Shown here: one piece after another, positions 1 to 12,951 of the stretch
Numbering within the stretch: the first letter of the stretch is position 1
Layout: every line of letters starts with the position of its first letter
Source: Oxalobacteraceae bacterium OTU3CAMAD1
GTDB taxonomy: Bacteria > Pseudomonadota > Gammaproteobacteria > Burkholderiales > Burkholderiaceae_D
NCBI GenBank assembly: GCA_024123915.1
Contig: CP099650.1
Span: 2,170,001 to 2,234,000 of the forward strand
DNA: 64,000 nt
Reading direction: 5' to 3'
Position numbers and translations under genes: made by a program
The notes under the pieces: model-generated
What the model saw: only the letters and a program-made list of their open reading frames with translations
Database searches by the model: none
What the model was told of the DNA's origin: nothing

Positions 1-1297
<1,297 letters not shown>

Positions 1298-1374
1298 GTT
1301 TCGGCTCCCATGAAAAATTTGATTCTATTCAAATAATTTATATTGATATGGGTTTTCTGCCAATTTTGCGTTTA

Positions 1375-1390
1375 AACACTATTTAGTGTT
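1375..1390. promoter_or_regulatory. Palindrome upstream of the TonB receptor
   Basis: Two 7-base arms (AACACTA / TAGTGTT) flank a TT centre about 80 bases upstream of the receptor GTG, in an AT-rich stretch unlike the coding DNA around it. It could be an operator for the receptor. No regulator gene is adjacent, so the binding protein is unknown. Confidence 0.25.
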
Positions 1391-1487
1391 GTTTTGACGC
1401 GCCAACCGGCGTCCCGGACGCTGTCATCGCTACGTAATCCTACGCAGGGGGGGCGGCCGGACGCGCCGGCGTATGTCGCCAATGTGA

Positions 1488-2078
1488 TTAATATCTGTAC
1501 TGGAACTTGCCGTTGCATTGGAATGCAAACGAGAATGTCGGCCGCTCGAAATCGTACTCGCACAGACGGCGCGGCACGCCGTCATAGGCGACCAGCACGC
1601 CGCCTTCGCCAACATAGACCTGGATCGTGCCGCCCCATTCGTTCAGCACGCGCTCGGGCTCGTGGTCGAGGCGCCGCAACGCGGCCATATGTGCGAATTT
1701 GTCTTGCTTGAAGCGCGTTCTGGCCGGCATGTCGACCATGCGGCTGAGCGCCGCGTCGGGCATCTGCGCAAGCTTGTACTCGCTTGCCCAGGCGCGCGAC
1801 TCGGGCGTCAGGATGGACGGCGACAGCGCGCCCGCCGGCATCGGCTCGTCGAGCCGCAACTGGGCATAAAAGGCGATGCCATCGGTTTGCAAGCCGAGCC
1901 GCGGCCCGCCGACGAGCGGCCGGTACACCTCCGTGTACGAAAAATAGACGATGGCGACGATCGTCGCGACGAACAGGAAAATTTGGGTGAAAAACGCCGT
2001 GTCCGACATCACCGGCTTCCACGGCTCCGGCGCCCACTCCCGGGGCTTGCGCTTGCGCCTGCGTTTTGACTTGCTCAT
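1488..2078 (-). CDS. Hypothetical 196-aa single-span membrane protein
   Basis: Function unknown. The N-terminus is strongly basic (MSKSKRRRKRKPREW), followed by one hydrophobic segment at about residues 28-46 (FFTQIFLFVATIVAIVYF) and a soluble domain of about 140 residues, so a cytoplasmic-in, single-span protein is likely. Two cysteines lie near the C-terminus. I chose the ATG at 2078 because it overlaps the TGA of the upstream PhzF gene as ATGA, a sign of translational coupling; an in-frame ATG at 2162 would lie inside phzF. The pair is probably one transcript. I do not recognise a domain family. Confidence 0.75.
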   Translation of the reverse strand: MSKSKRRRKRKPREWAPEPWKPVMSDTAFFTQIFLFVATIVAIVYFSYTEVYRPLVGGPRLGLQTDGIAFYAQLRLDEPMPAGALSPSILTPESRAWASEYKLAQMPDAALSRMVDMPARTRFKQDKFAHMAALRRLDHEPERVLNEWGGTIQVYVGEGGVLVAYDGVPRRLCEYDFERPTFSFAFQCNGKFQYRY

Positions 2079-2881
2079 CGGGCATCCCCATTGGTCAGGT
2101 ACGCGGCACCGCCGACCAGGACGCGGATGCCGCCCGCGCGGATGGCGGCCCGGATGCGGCATGGCTGTCCGAGCTTGGCGCCTTGGTACACGGTCACGTC
2201 CGCGCCCAAGTGGACGGCGAGGGCGCCGGCGGCCACGCCGGTGGCGGCGTCTTCCATGGCCGGGTCAAGGTGGTTGAAGTTGCGGCCCTCCAGCGCGCCG
2301 TCGGGCCGGCGACACCAGGCGTAGCAGCCGTTGACGCCGTGCCTGCGGCCCCAGTCGGCGATGGCTTGCAGGTCCGGGCGCAGCGCTTGCAGGGCGGCGC
2401 CGTCGGCCACCTCCAGTAACAATTTGGGACTGCCGACCGAGGCGACGGCGGGCGCCGATGCAAGTTCGATCCCGGGCGCGGCCAGCAGACGCGCCGCCAA
2501 GTCGGTGGCGATCGCCGGCTGCGCCAGCGGTTGCGGCGCCAATTCGACGAACACGTCGTCGCCATCCTCGGGCAACGTGAGCGTCAGCGGCTGGCCACGC
2601 ATGGCGGTGCGCACGGGCAGACTCGGATGCTCTGGCGACAGCAGCACCCGCGCCGCCGCTAAGGTGGCGTGCAGACACAGGGGGCTGCGCGCGTGGGGAT
2701 AGTAATAGTCAAGCACGACGGCGCCATCGGGGGCGGTGTCGACGAACACGCAGGCGGGCAGGCCACGCTCGCGGGCGAAGCGCTGGCGCTGGTCTGCGTC
2801 GCTGGTGTCGTTCTGGACCACGAGGGCGGCATTGCCGCCGCCGGGGACGATGCCGAAGCAGAGAAGTTGATGAATTATCAT
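2075..2881 (-). CDS. PhzF-family isomerase-like protein with atypical active site
   Basis: Member of the PhzF/diaminopimelate-epimerase-like fold (268 aa, usual family size). Family marks are GNAALVV near residue 16, a PLCLHATLAAARVL segment matching the usual PLCGHATLAAA, and NFNHLDPAMEDAATGVAAGAL near residue 195, matching the usual EDPATGSA. The position normally holding the catalytic Glu (S-E-T-A-F in typical members) reads L-P-A-C-V-F here, so isomerase activity is doubtful. A TATACT hexamer lies only about 7 bases before the ATG, so the message might be nearly leaderless. The gene diverges from dnaE2 across a LexA box and is coupled to the downstream membrane protein. Confidence 0.8.
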   Translation of the reverse strand: MIIHQLLCFGIVPGGGNAALVVQNDTSDADQRQRFARERGLPACVFVDTAPDGAVVLDYYYPHARSPLCLHATLAAARVLLSPEHPSLPVRTAMRGQPLTLTLPEDGDDVFVELAPQPLAQPAIATDLAARLLAAPGIELASAPAVASVGSPKLLLEVADGAALQALRPDLQAIADWGRRHGVNGCYAWCRRPDGALEGRNFNHLDPAMEDAATGVAAGALAVHLGADVTVYQGAKLGQPCRIRAAIRAGGIRVLVGGAAYLTNGDAR

Positions 2882-2916
2882 GACTTGAGTATACCCTGCG
2901 CTTAGGGTGTAAAATA

Positions 2917-2932
2917 CTGTACATAAACACAG
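2917..2932. promoter_or_regulatory. LexA (SOS) box
   Basis: CTGTACATAAACACAG matches CTGT-N8-ACAG exactly. It ends 8 bases before the dnaE2 ATG and lies 36 bases from the divergent phzF start. A weak plus-strand promoter (TTGAGT at 2885, TAAAAT at 2910, 19-base spacer) would put the box at the transcription start. Repression by LexA and induction on DNA damage is the expected control of dnaE2. Confidence 0.85.
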
Positions 2933-2940
2933 TATCCATC

Positions 2941-5900
2941 ATGAGTCCGCCACCGTCACCCCCATCGTCGCAAGGATTGCCGGCCTACGCCGAGCTGTTC
3001 TGCATGAGCAACTTCTCCTTCCTGCAGGGCGCGTCGCGGCCCGAGGAGCTGGTCGCGCGCGCCGTCGAGCTCGATTACGCGGGGCTGGCCATCACCGACG
3101 AGTGCTCGCTGGCCGGCGTGGTGCGCGCGCACGCGGCGGCCAAGGAGGCCGGCCTGCCGCTGGTCATCGGCAGCCACTTCCATCTGAAGAACCCGGACGG
3201 CAGTGCCGCGCTGTCGCTGATCGCGCTGGCCAGGAACCGCGAGGGCTACGGCAATTTGTGCGAGCTGATCACCATCGCCCGCAACCGGGTCGCCAAGGGC
3301 AGCTACCTGCTCACGCCGGCCGATCTGGCCGCGCCGGCGCCGGCCTACGCGCATTTGAAAGGCTTGCCGGATTGCCTGATGATCCTGCTGCCGCACTACC
3401 CGGCGCACCAGCCCGGCGACGTCGACCGGCTGCATGCGCAGGCGGCGTGGATGGAGGCGACCTTTCCGGGCCGCGCATGGATGGGGCTGAACCTGCTGCA
3501 GCGCGCCTTCGACGAGGCGCACCGCCTCAGCATCGACGAGGTGGCGTTGCAGCACGGCATGGCGGTGGTGGCGCTGGGGCAGGTGTGCATGCATGTGCGC
3601 TCGCGCAAGCCGCTGCACGACACCCTGACGGCGGTGCGGGTGGGCAAGCCGGTCGGCGAGTGCGGCTACGCGCTGGCGCAGAATGCCGAGCAGCATCTGC
3701 GCCCGCGCCTGCGGCTGGCCAACCTGTATCCGCCGGCGGCGCTGTTCGAGACCTTGCGCATCATGCAGGAGTGCACCTTCAAGCTGACCGAGCTGCGCTA
3801 CGAATATCCGCGCGAGTTGGTGCCGGCCGGCCATACGCCGGCCAGTTACCTGCGCCAGGAAACCTATGACGGCGCGGCGCGTCGCTTTCCTAATGGCGTG
3901 TCGGAAAAGGTGCGCCGTCAGATCGAGAACGAGCTCGAGCTGATCGCCGAGCTCGAGTACGAGCCGTACTTTCTGACCGTCTACGACATCGTGAAGTTCG
4001 CCCGTGGCGAGGGCATCCTGTGCCAGGGGCGCGGTTCGGCGGCCAATTCGGTGGTGTGCTTCTGTCTTGGCGTGACGGCGGTCGACCCCGAGCGCAGCAA
4101 CATGCTGACCGGTCGTTTCATCTCGCGCGAGCGCAAGGAGCCGCCGGACATCGACGTCGACTTCGAGCACCAGCGGCGCGAGGAGGTGATCCAGTACATT
4201 TATAAAAAATACGGCGCCGACCGCGCCGCGCTGGCCGCCGTCGTCATCAGCTACCGGCCCAAGAGCGCGCTGCGCGACAGCGGCAAGGCGCTGGGCGTCG
4301 ACCTGGCCATCGTCGAGAAAGTGGCCAAGTCGCACCACTGGTTCGACAGCCGGCACGACCTGGTCGGACGGCTGGCCGAGTGCGGGCTCGACCCGGACTC
4401 GCAACTGGCGCAGCAATGGGCCTCGCTGGCGATGATGCTGCTGGGATTTCCGCGCCACCTGTCGCAGCATCCGGGCGGCTTCGTCATCTCGCACGAGAAG
4501 TTGTCGCGGCTGGTGCCGATCGAGGCGGCCACGATGGAGGGGCGCTGCGTGATCCAGTGGGACAAGGACGATCTCGAAGAGCTCGGGCTGATGAAGGTCG
4601 ACGTGCTGGCACTGGGCATGCTGTCGGCACTGCGGCGCGCGCTCGACCTGGTGTCGGCCCGGCGCGGCGAACCCTTGGCCCTGCACGCCATTCCGTCCGA
4701 GGATCCCGCCACGTACGCGATGATGTGCCAGGCAGACACCATCGGCGTGTTCCAGATCGAGTCGCGCGCGCAGATGAGCATGCTGCCGCGCCTGCGGCCC
4801 AAGGTCTTCTACGATCTCGTCATCGAGGTGGCGCTGGTGCGGCCGGGACCGATCCAGGGCGGCATGGTGCATCCATATTTGCAGCGGCGCATCAATCCCA
4901 AGCTGATCGATTTTCCGCACGGGCTGGAAGAGGCGCTGGGCCGCACCCTGGGTGTGCCGATCTTCCAGGAACAGGTGATGCAGATCGCCGTTATCGCCGC
5001 CGGTTTCAGCGAGGGCGAGGCCGATCAATTGCGGCGCGCGATGGCGGCCTGGAAACGCAAGGGCGGCGTCGACAAATACCACGCCCGCATCGTCGATGGC
5101 ATGACCGAGCGCGGCTACGAGCCCGAGTTCGCCGAGTCGATCTTCCGGCAGATTCAGGGCTTCGGCGAATACGGTTTTCCCGAATCGCACGCGGCCAGTT
5201 TTGCGCTGCTGACTTACGCCAGCTCCTGGCTCAAATGCCACGAACCGGCCGCCTTCCTGTGCGCGCTGCTCAACAGCCAGCCGATGGGGTTCTACAGCCC
5301 GTCGCAACTGGTGCAGGACGCCAAGCGCCACGGCGTGGTGGTGCGCGAAATCGACGTCACCATCAGCGGCTGGGATTCGTCCTTGGAGGAGCCTGTGGGC
5401 AAGCTCGGCCAGCCGGCGGTGCGGCTGGGCCTGTCGATGATGAAGGGGATGCGCGACGGCGCCGCCCAGCGCATCGAAGCGGCGCGCGCCCAGGCGCCGT
5501 TCGCCAGCGTCGCCGACTTGGCGCGGCGCGCCGACCTGGACCGCCACGACCTGCAAGTGCTGGCCGCCGGCAATTCGCTGGTCCACCTGGCCGGCAACCG
5601 CCGCCAGGCGCTGTGGCAGGCCGTCGGCGCCACGCCGGACAAGGACTTGCTGCGGCCGACCACGCCGGACGAGGAGTCGCCGGTATTGAAGCCGCCGAGC
5701 GAGGGCGAGGAAATCCTCGGCGATTACCGCTCGCACGGCCTGACGTTGGGTCGCCATCCGCTGGCGCTGCTGCGCGCCAAGTTGCTGGAGCACCGTTTCC
5801 TGCCGGCGGCCACCCTGAACACCTACACCAACGGCATGCTGGCGCGCGCCTGCGGCATGGTCACGGTGCGGCAGCGGCCCGGCACGGCCAAGGGCGTGCT

Positions 5901-6117
5901 GTTCCTCACCCTTGAGGACGAGACCGGCAACGTCAACGTCATCATCTGGCCCAAGCTGGTCGAGGAGCAGCGCCGCGAGGTGCTGGGCGCGCCGCTGCTG
6001 GGCGTGTACGGCGTCTGGCAGCAGGACGGCATCGTGCGCCACCTGGTGGCCAAGCGACTGGTCGACATGTCCCATCTGCTGGGCCGCCTGCCGACCATCA
6101 GCCGCGATTTTTGTTGA
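2941..6117 (+). CDS. dnaE2: Error-prone DNA polymerase DnaE2
   Basis: C-family polymerase alpha subunit for translesion synthesis and SOS mutagenesis, 1058 aa, the DnaE2 length (shorter than replicative DnaE). It has an N-terminal PHP domain (LFCMSNFSFLQGASRPEELV on), the palm with catalytic aspartates in PDIDVDF at residues 402-408, and a C-terminal OB fold (GVLFLTLEDETGNVNVIIWP). An exact LexA box sits just upstream. No good ribosome site precedes the ATG at 2941; a TTG 12 codons in is a weaker alternative. The usual partners imuA and imuB are not next to it: the upstream neighbour is a divergent phzF and the downstream one a GNAT gene. Confidence 0.95.
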   Translation: MSPPPSPPSSQGLPAYAELFCMSNFSFLQGASRPEELVARAVELDYAGLAITDECSLAGVVRAHAAAKEAGLPLVIGSHFHLKNPDGSAALSLIALARNREGYGNLCELITIARNRVAKGSYLLTPADLAAPAPAYAHLKGLPDCLMILLPHYPAHQPGDVDRLHAQAAWMEATFPGRAWMGLNLLQRAFDEAHRLSIDEVALQHGMAVVALGQVCMHVRSRKPLHDTLTAVRVGKPVGECGYALAQNAEQHLRPRLRLANLYPPAALFETLRIMQECTFKLTELRYEYPRELVPAGHTPASYLRQETYDGAARRFPNGVSEKVRRQIENELELIAELEYEPYFLTVYDIVKFARGEGILCQGRGSAANSVVCFCLGVTAVDPERSNMLTGRFISRERKEPPDIDVDFEHQRREEVIQYIYKKYGADRAALAAVVISYRPKSALRDSGKALGVDLAIVEKVAKSHHWFDSRHDLVGRLAECGLDPDSQLAQQWASLAMMLLGFPRHLSQHPGGFVISHEKLSRLVPIEAATMEGRCVIQWDKDDLEELGLMKVDVLALGMLSALRRALDLVSARRGEPLALHAIPSEDPATYAMMCQADTIGVFQIESRAQMSMLPRLRPKVFYDLVIEVALVRPGPIQGGMVHPYLQRRINPKLIDFPHGLEEALGRTLGVPIFQEQVMQIAVIAAGFSEGEADQLRRAMAAWKRKGGVDKYHARIVDGMTERGYEPEFAESIFRQIQGFGEYGFPESHAASFALLTYASSWLKCHEPAAFLCALLNSQPMGFYSPSQLVQDAKRHGVVVREIDVTISGWDSSLEEPVGKLGQPAVRLGLSMMKGMRDGAAQRIEAARAQAPFASVADLARRADLDRHDLQVLAAGNSLVHLAGNRRQALWQAVGATPDKDLLRPTTPDEESPVLKPPSEGEEILGDYRSHGLTLGRHPLALLRAKLLEHRFLPAATLNTYTNGMLARACGMVTVRQRPGTAKGVLFLTLEDETGNVNVIIWPKLVEEQRREVLGAPLLGVYGVWQQDGIVRHLVAKRLVDMSHLLGRLPTISRDFC

Positions 6118-6143
6118 GGTAGAAGTTCTGGCAGAATGGCCGG

Positions 6144-6614
6144 ATGAACAAACTGACCATACGCCAAGCGCGGCCGGGCGACGCGGCCGCCATCAGCGCG
6201 TTGATCGTCCCGCTGCTGCCGTTGCTAACCCTGGAGCCGAGCGGCGCCGGCGCCGAAAAATTTATCGAAACCATGCAGCCGCCGGCGATCGGACGTGTGT
6301 TGACGGACGAGCGCTACGACTACCAGTTGGGCCATGTCGGTGATGAGTTGGCCGGCGTGGTGGCGGTGCGCGACCACGCGCATTTGTACCATCTGTTCGT
6401 GGCGGCCAAGTGGCAGGGAAGGGGTTTTGGCCGGCTGCTGTGGCAGGCGGCCAGGAAGCGCGCGCTGAACAAGAATGTCGATGGCGCATTCACCGTCAAC
6501 TCGTCGGCGTTCGCGCTGGAAATGTACCGTCACCTGGGATTCGTTCCCGCTGGCCCGCGCGCCGAGCACGACGGCATCGCCTACATTCCAATGCGTTTAG
6601 CCACAGTGGATTAG
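6144..6614 (+). CDS. GNAT-family N-acetyltransferase
   Basis: Predicted cytoplasmic acetyl-CoA-dependent acetyltransferase, 156 aa. The acetyl-CoA-binding loop is visible as WQGRGFGRLLW near residue 92, followed by NSSAFALEMYRHLGFVP, the usual beta-6 region of GNAT folds. The substrate is unknown. The gene starts 26 bases after dnaE2 and may be read through from the SOS promoter. Its stop overlaps the stop of the opposing HEPN gene by three bases. Confidence 0.85.
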   Translation: MNKLTIRQARPGDAAAISALIVPLLPLLTLEPSGAGAEKFIETMQPPAIGRVLTDERYDYQLGHVGDELAGVVAVRDHAHLYHLFVAAKWQGRGFGRLLWQAARKRALNKNVDGAFTVNSSAFALEMYRHLGFVPAGPRAEHDGIAYIPMRLATVD

Positions 6615-7261
6615 GGGCGCGCGGCCAGGGTTACGCTTACGATTTCCCAGTGCAACAGCCAGTCTGCGGTTTTATCGCAGCGCGCTTTTACCAAACGTTG
6701 TATTCGATTCTGGAGCTGTGATAACGGGTACGCAATGATGGGTTCATGGTGTGCGATACGATTGCGGAATCCGCGTAGCGCCTCCATGTCGTCGTAAAGC
6801 ATCTTCCTGCCCGCTGCCACAGTCAAAGGAAAAGGGAGGAACGGAAACACCGTATGCAAGTACGCATTCCAAATGTGCTGGTCTTGGGCTTTTGTCAGTA
6901 ACCTGCACCAAAAGGAAAATTTCAGCTCAGCGATGACCTTGCCAGTCGAACCGAAAGGCATACCTTGCCTAGCCGACTGTAGCTCATCCTTAGACCATTT
7001 CGGCAGGGAGCGCGCGAAGCCAGTATCCCAAGGCCAATTGCTTCCATATTTCAGTTCCAATGCTTGTGAAATCGCATTACGTACAACTACCTCGGCAATA
7101 TGAAGTGAGGAAAAGAACGCACCGGACACCAGTGCGTTCCATACATAAATATCCAGTGCTGTCGTGCTCGTTCCAAAGCCGGTGGCATTGAGATATGTAC
7201 CCATGCGTGCAGGGGACAGGGCGACGGTGATAGCGGAAATTTGGTTTCGTGAGAGTGCCAT
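6611..7261 (-). CDS. HEPN-domain Abi-family protein (AbiF/AbiD-like)
   Basis: Likely a HEPN ribonuclease of the abortive-infection type, 216 aa from the ATG at 7261. The HEPN Rx4H motif is RNRIAHH at residues 166-172, with an upstream helix containing AEVVVRNAISQALE. Base composition is clearly lower in GC than its neighbours, suggesting horizontal transfer. The annotated start looks too late. The 17 codons before it are in frame and read like protein (KYIPFEEYVQKFAEAGP), but no ATG, GTG or TTG lies between them and the upstream TAA. Either a start codon has been lost (AAG where ATG would fit), or deleting one G from the six-G tract at 7348-7353 would join an ATG near 7361. A divergent small RNA lies directly upstream. 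Confidence 0.75.
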   Translation of the reverse strand: MALSRNQISAITVALSPARMGTYLNATGFGTSTTALDIYVWNALVSGAFFSSLHIAEVVVRNAISQALELKYGSNWPWDTGFARSLPKWSKDELQSARQGMPFGSTGKVIAELKFSFWCRLLTKAQDQHIWNAYLHTVFPFLPFPLTVAAGRKMLYDDMEALRGFRNRIAHHEPIIAYPLSQLQNRIQRLVKARCDKTADWLLHWEIVSVTLAARP

Positions 7262-7282
7262 AGGCCCAGCTTCCGCAAATTT

Positions 7283-7311
7283 TTGTACGTATTCTTCAAA
7301 AGGTATATACT
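7283..7311 (+). promoter_or_regulatory. Sigma-70 promoter of the small RNA
   Basis: TTGTAC at 7283-7288 and TATACT at 7306-7311 are separated by 17 bases. The -10 matches consensus at five of six bases, the -35 at three of six. Transcription would begin near 7318. The promoter overlaps the possible missing N-terminal codons of the opposing HEPN gene. Confidence 0.6.
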
Positions 7312-7317
7312 TTGTCG

Positions 7318-7403
7318 GTGCGTTCTGGGACTTGTTGGCGCGAGCCTCCCCCCGGAAACATGAGAGTTAGAGTGGCCCACCTTGGTGGGCCATTCGCATT
7401 TTT
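7318..7403 (+). ncRNA. Candidate small RNA divergent from the HEPN/Abi gene (abiF-type)
   Basis: A roughly 86-base transcript is defined by the promoter at 7283-7311 and an intrinsic terminator at its end. The terminator stem AGTGGCCCAC / GTGGGCCATT (one G-U pair) at 7371-7394 has a CTTG loop and is followed by TTTTT at 7399-7403. The middle has a C-rich tract (CCTCCCCCCGG) and GAGAGTTAGAG just before the stem. From memory, Abi HEPN genes of this type are accompanied by a conserved structured RNA (the abiF motif); this segment is in the right place. It may guide, inhibit or be cleaved by the HEPN protein. Identity with the published motif was not tested. Confidence 0.6.
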
Positions 7404-7486
7404 GGCCGAGGTTGTCTCCCTGTGCCCCTCAATTATTGCGCTCGCCGAATCGCCTGGTTTGCAGAATATCTAATGACCATAAAAGA

Positions 7487-7518
7487 CTTCGGCCGCCCGT
7501 TTGCACGGGCGGCCGAAG
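7487..7518 (-). terminator. Rho-independent terminator of the PRC-barrel operon
   Basis: A perfect 13-base-pair stem (CTTCGGCCGCCCG / CGGGCGGCCGAAG) with a 6-base loop. Read on the minus strand it is followed by TCTTTTA, and it lies 41 bases beyond the stop of the 59-aa gene. Confidence 0.7.
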
Positions 7519-7559
7519 CCGTACTACAACGATGCTTGGGAGGTGGTTATCCCTCCAAC

Positions 7560-7739
7560 TCATCGCCTCTTGCGCCGCAGGTGGTCAGCCACCTGGTATT
7601 CACGACCGTCGGACCAGCTCGCCAGCGTGACGGGCACGCCGGCCGGCGGCCGCGCCTCCGTCTGGCGCCGGCGGGCGATCCGCACCATCAACGTCGCGGT
7701 CAACACGGCCGCGCCGGCCAGCAGCAGGGCGGCCGACAT
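7560..7739 (-). CDS. Small membrane protein coupled to the PRC-barrel gene (59 aa)
   Basis: One hydrophobic segment at residues 2-23 (SAALLLAGAAVLTATLMVRI) followed by a basic tail ending HLRRKRR, so a single-span inner-membrane protein is likely. The ATG shares one base with the stop of the PRC-barrel gene (TGATG), which strongly favours translational coupling, and a terminator follows. The combination suggests a membrane partner of the PRC-barrel protein. The function is unknown and I recognise no family. Confidence 0.65.
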   Translation of the reverse strand: MSAALLLAGAAVLTATLMVRIARRRQTEARPPAGVPVTLASWSDGREYQVADHLRRKRR

Positions 7740-8161
7740 CACAGCGGACCGCTGTCGAGGTTGTCGTAGCGGGTGCCATAGTAGCTGTGGATCTGGCTGG
7801 CCCACGTCTGGTTGGCCATGTTCGGCCAATGATCGGTGTCGAAGCCGGGCGCGTTGTCGATGCGCTCCTTGTCGATGTTCAGGGTGAAGCGTTTGTTGAC
7901 CGTATCCAAGGTCAGCGCCTCCCATGGCACGGCGAACAGTTTCTCGCCGATGGTCAGGATGCCGCCCGACGACATGACCGCGTAGGCGATTTTGCCGGTG
8001 CGCATGTCGAGCATGATTTCCTTGATCTCGCCCAGGTGTTCGTTCTTCAGATTGTGAACGTGGTCGCCGATCAGCGTGTCCGCCCCCATCAGTTCAGGGC
8101 CTGGACCCTTGTTGCCGTTGTCGACATACATACCGTAAGCATCGCGTTCCGTGTAGCTCAT
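7739..8161 (-). CDS. PRC-barrel domain protein
   Basis: 140-aa cytoplasmic protein with one PRC-barrel. The core runs from about residue 28 (DTLIGDHVHNLKNEHLGEIKEIMLDMRTGKI) to VPWEALTLD and ends in NIDKERIDNAPGFDTDHWP, a tail often seen in stress-linked PRC-barrel proteins. The start is the ATG at 8161 with GAGGAG eight bases upstream; an earlier in-frame ATG at 8275 has no ribosome site. PRC-barrels generally mediate protein or RNA contacts; the role here is not known. It forms an operon with the 59-aa membrane protein. Confidence 0.85.
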   Translation of the reverse strand: MSYTERDAYGMYVDNGNKGPGPELMGADTLIGDHVHNLKNEHLGEIKEIMLDMRTGKIAYAVMSSGGILTIGEKLFAVPWEALTLDTVNKRFTLNIDKERIDNAPGFDTDHWPNMANQTWASQIHSYYGTRYDNLDSGPL

Positions 8162-8338
8162 GATGTTCTCCTCTAAGAATGAGTTGCTATTCTGACTTCG
8201 TTGTTTGTGACGGTCTGTACGCTGAAACACAGTCGGGTCGGATTGCCAAACCGTCCATTTTTGCAAGTTAGGCAACCGGAGTTTTCCGGCCCGTAGCGGA
8301 TTTTTCCGGGGGCGATGCTGAAGAAATAACCGTTTTAG

Positions 8339-12348
<4,010 letters not shown>

Positions 12349-12356
12349 TGCAGCAA

Positions 12357-12381
12357 GCGGCCGCCGGCTTCCGGCGGCCGC
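12357..12381. other. Stem-loop between eno and ftsB
   Basis: An 11-base-pair GC-only stem (GCGGCCGCCGG / CCGGCGGCCGC) with a 3-base loop, 9 bases after the eno stop. There is no T-run, so it may protect or attenuate the message rather than end it. Confidence 0.4.
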
Positions 12382-12399
12382 GTTCGAACCGAATCGACC

Positions 12400-12738
12400 A
12401 TGCGCCTGATCACCCTCGCCCTGGCAGTCTTGCTGCTGCTGATACAGTACCCGCTCTGGTTGGGGAAGGGTGGCTGGCTGCGCGTGGCCGACCTCGAAGC
12501 GCAAGTGGGCACGGCGCACAAAAAGAACGCCGAACTGCTGGCCCGCAACGCCAAGCTCGACTCCGAAGTGCGCGACCTCAAGGACGGCACCGGCGCGGTC
12601 GAAGAGCGCGCCCGCTACGAGCTCAGCATGATCAAGCAAAACGAAATCTTCATCCAGATCGTCGGCAAGGGCCAAGCCGCGCCACCGGTGCCGCTGGCGG
12701 CCCCTCCGGCCTCCGAAGCGTCCCCAGCCGATCAGTAA
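12400..12738 (+). CDS. ftsB: Cell division protein FtsB
   Basis: Small bitopic divisome protein that joins FtsL and FtsQ. 112 aa: one N-terminal membrane span ([20 protein letters not shown]), then a coiled coil ([35 protein letters not shown]), then the conserved [21 protein letters not shown] segment. The Pro/Ala-rich last 20 residues are an extension on the usual length. It directly follows eno, as in many proteobacteria. Confidence 0.93.
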   Translation: MRLITLALAVLLLLIQYPLWLGKGGWLRVADLEAQVGTAHKKNAELLARNAKLDSEVRDLKDGTGAVEERARYELSMIKQNEIFIQIVGKGQAAPPVPLAAPPASEASPADQ

Positions 12739-12750
12739 CCCCGGCCGCCG

Positions 12751-12799
12751 ATCGAACCCGGCAAGGCCATCGAACCCGGCCATGACCATCGAACCCGGC
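12751..12799. repeat. Three-unit short tandem repeat after ftsB
   Basis: The 12-mer ATCGAACCCGGC occurs at 12751, 12769 and 12788, spaced 18 and 19 bases apart, just downstream of the ftsB stop. No coding role is visible. Confidence 0.6.
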
Positions 12800-12813
12800 A
12801 AAATTCTAAAACA

Positions 12814-12845
12814 CGTAGGGCGGATTAGCGCAGCGTAATCGGCCA
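12814..12845 (+). repeat. Half copy of the GTAGGGCGGATTAG repeat
   Basis: CGTAGGGCGGATTAGCGCAG and the following GCGTAATCGGCCA match the left arm of the full palindromic element at 29954-30047. The right arm is absent. Confidence 0.75.
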
Positions 12846-12874
12846 AGCTCCGCCGACGGCCACGCCAACACCCC

Positions 12875-12917
12875 GTGACATTTCGCTAGATTTCCACGTG
12901 GAAATAAATTGTATGAT
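12875..12917 (+). promoter_or_regulatory. Shared upstream motif, copy 1
   Basis: The segment from GTGACATTTC to TATGAT is closely similar to 14818-14859 (about 32 of 42 positions, one gap). It contains a perfect 14-base palindrome, TTTCCACGTGGAAA. It lies 35 bases before the chosen start of the binding-protein gene, so TATGAT could be its -10. Confidence 0.45.
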
Positions 12918-12951
12918 ACCGACAAGCCCCCAGCGAAGTGACCATACCGCC

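Noticed and set aside
2956..6075. Long minus-strand open frame (1039 codons) opposite dnaE2
   Set aside because: Its translation is His/Gln/Arg-rich with no family motif; it is the usual antisense shadow of a high-GC gene.
8215..8232. CTGT...ACAG resembling a LexA box before the PRC-barrel gene
   Set aside because: The spacer is 10 bases, not 8, so it does not fit the LexA site.
12381..12389. GTTCGAACC resembling a tRNA T-loop
   Set aside because: No acceptor, D or anticodon stems fit around it, and it is next to a GC hairpin between eno and ftsB.
12898..12913. Earlier GTG and ATG starts for the binding-protein gene
   Set aside because: They fall inside the promoter-like motif at 12875-12917 and lack a ribosome site; 12952 was preferred, with some doubt.
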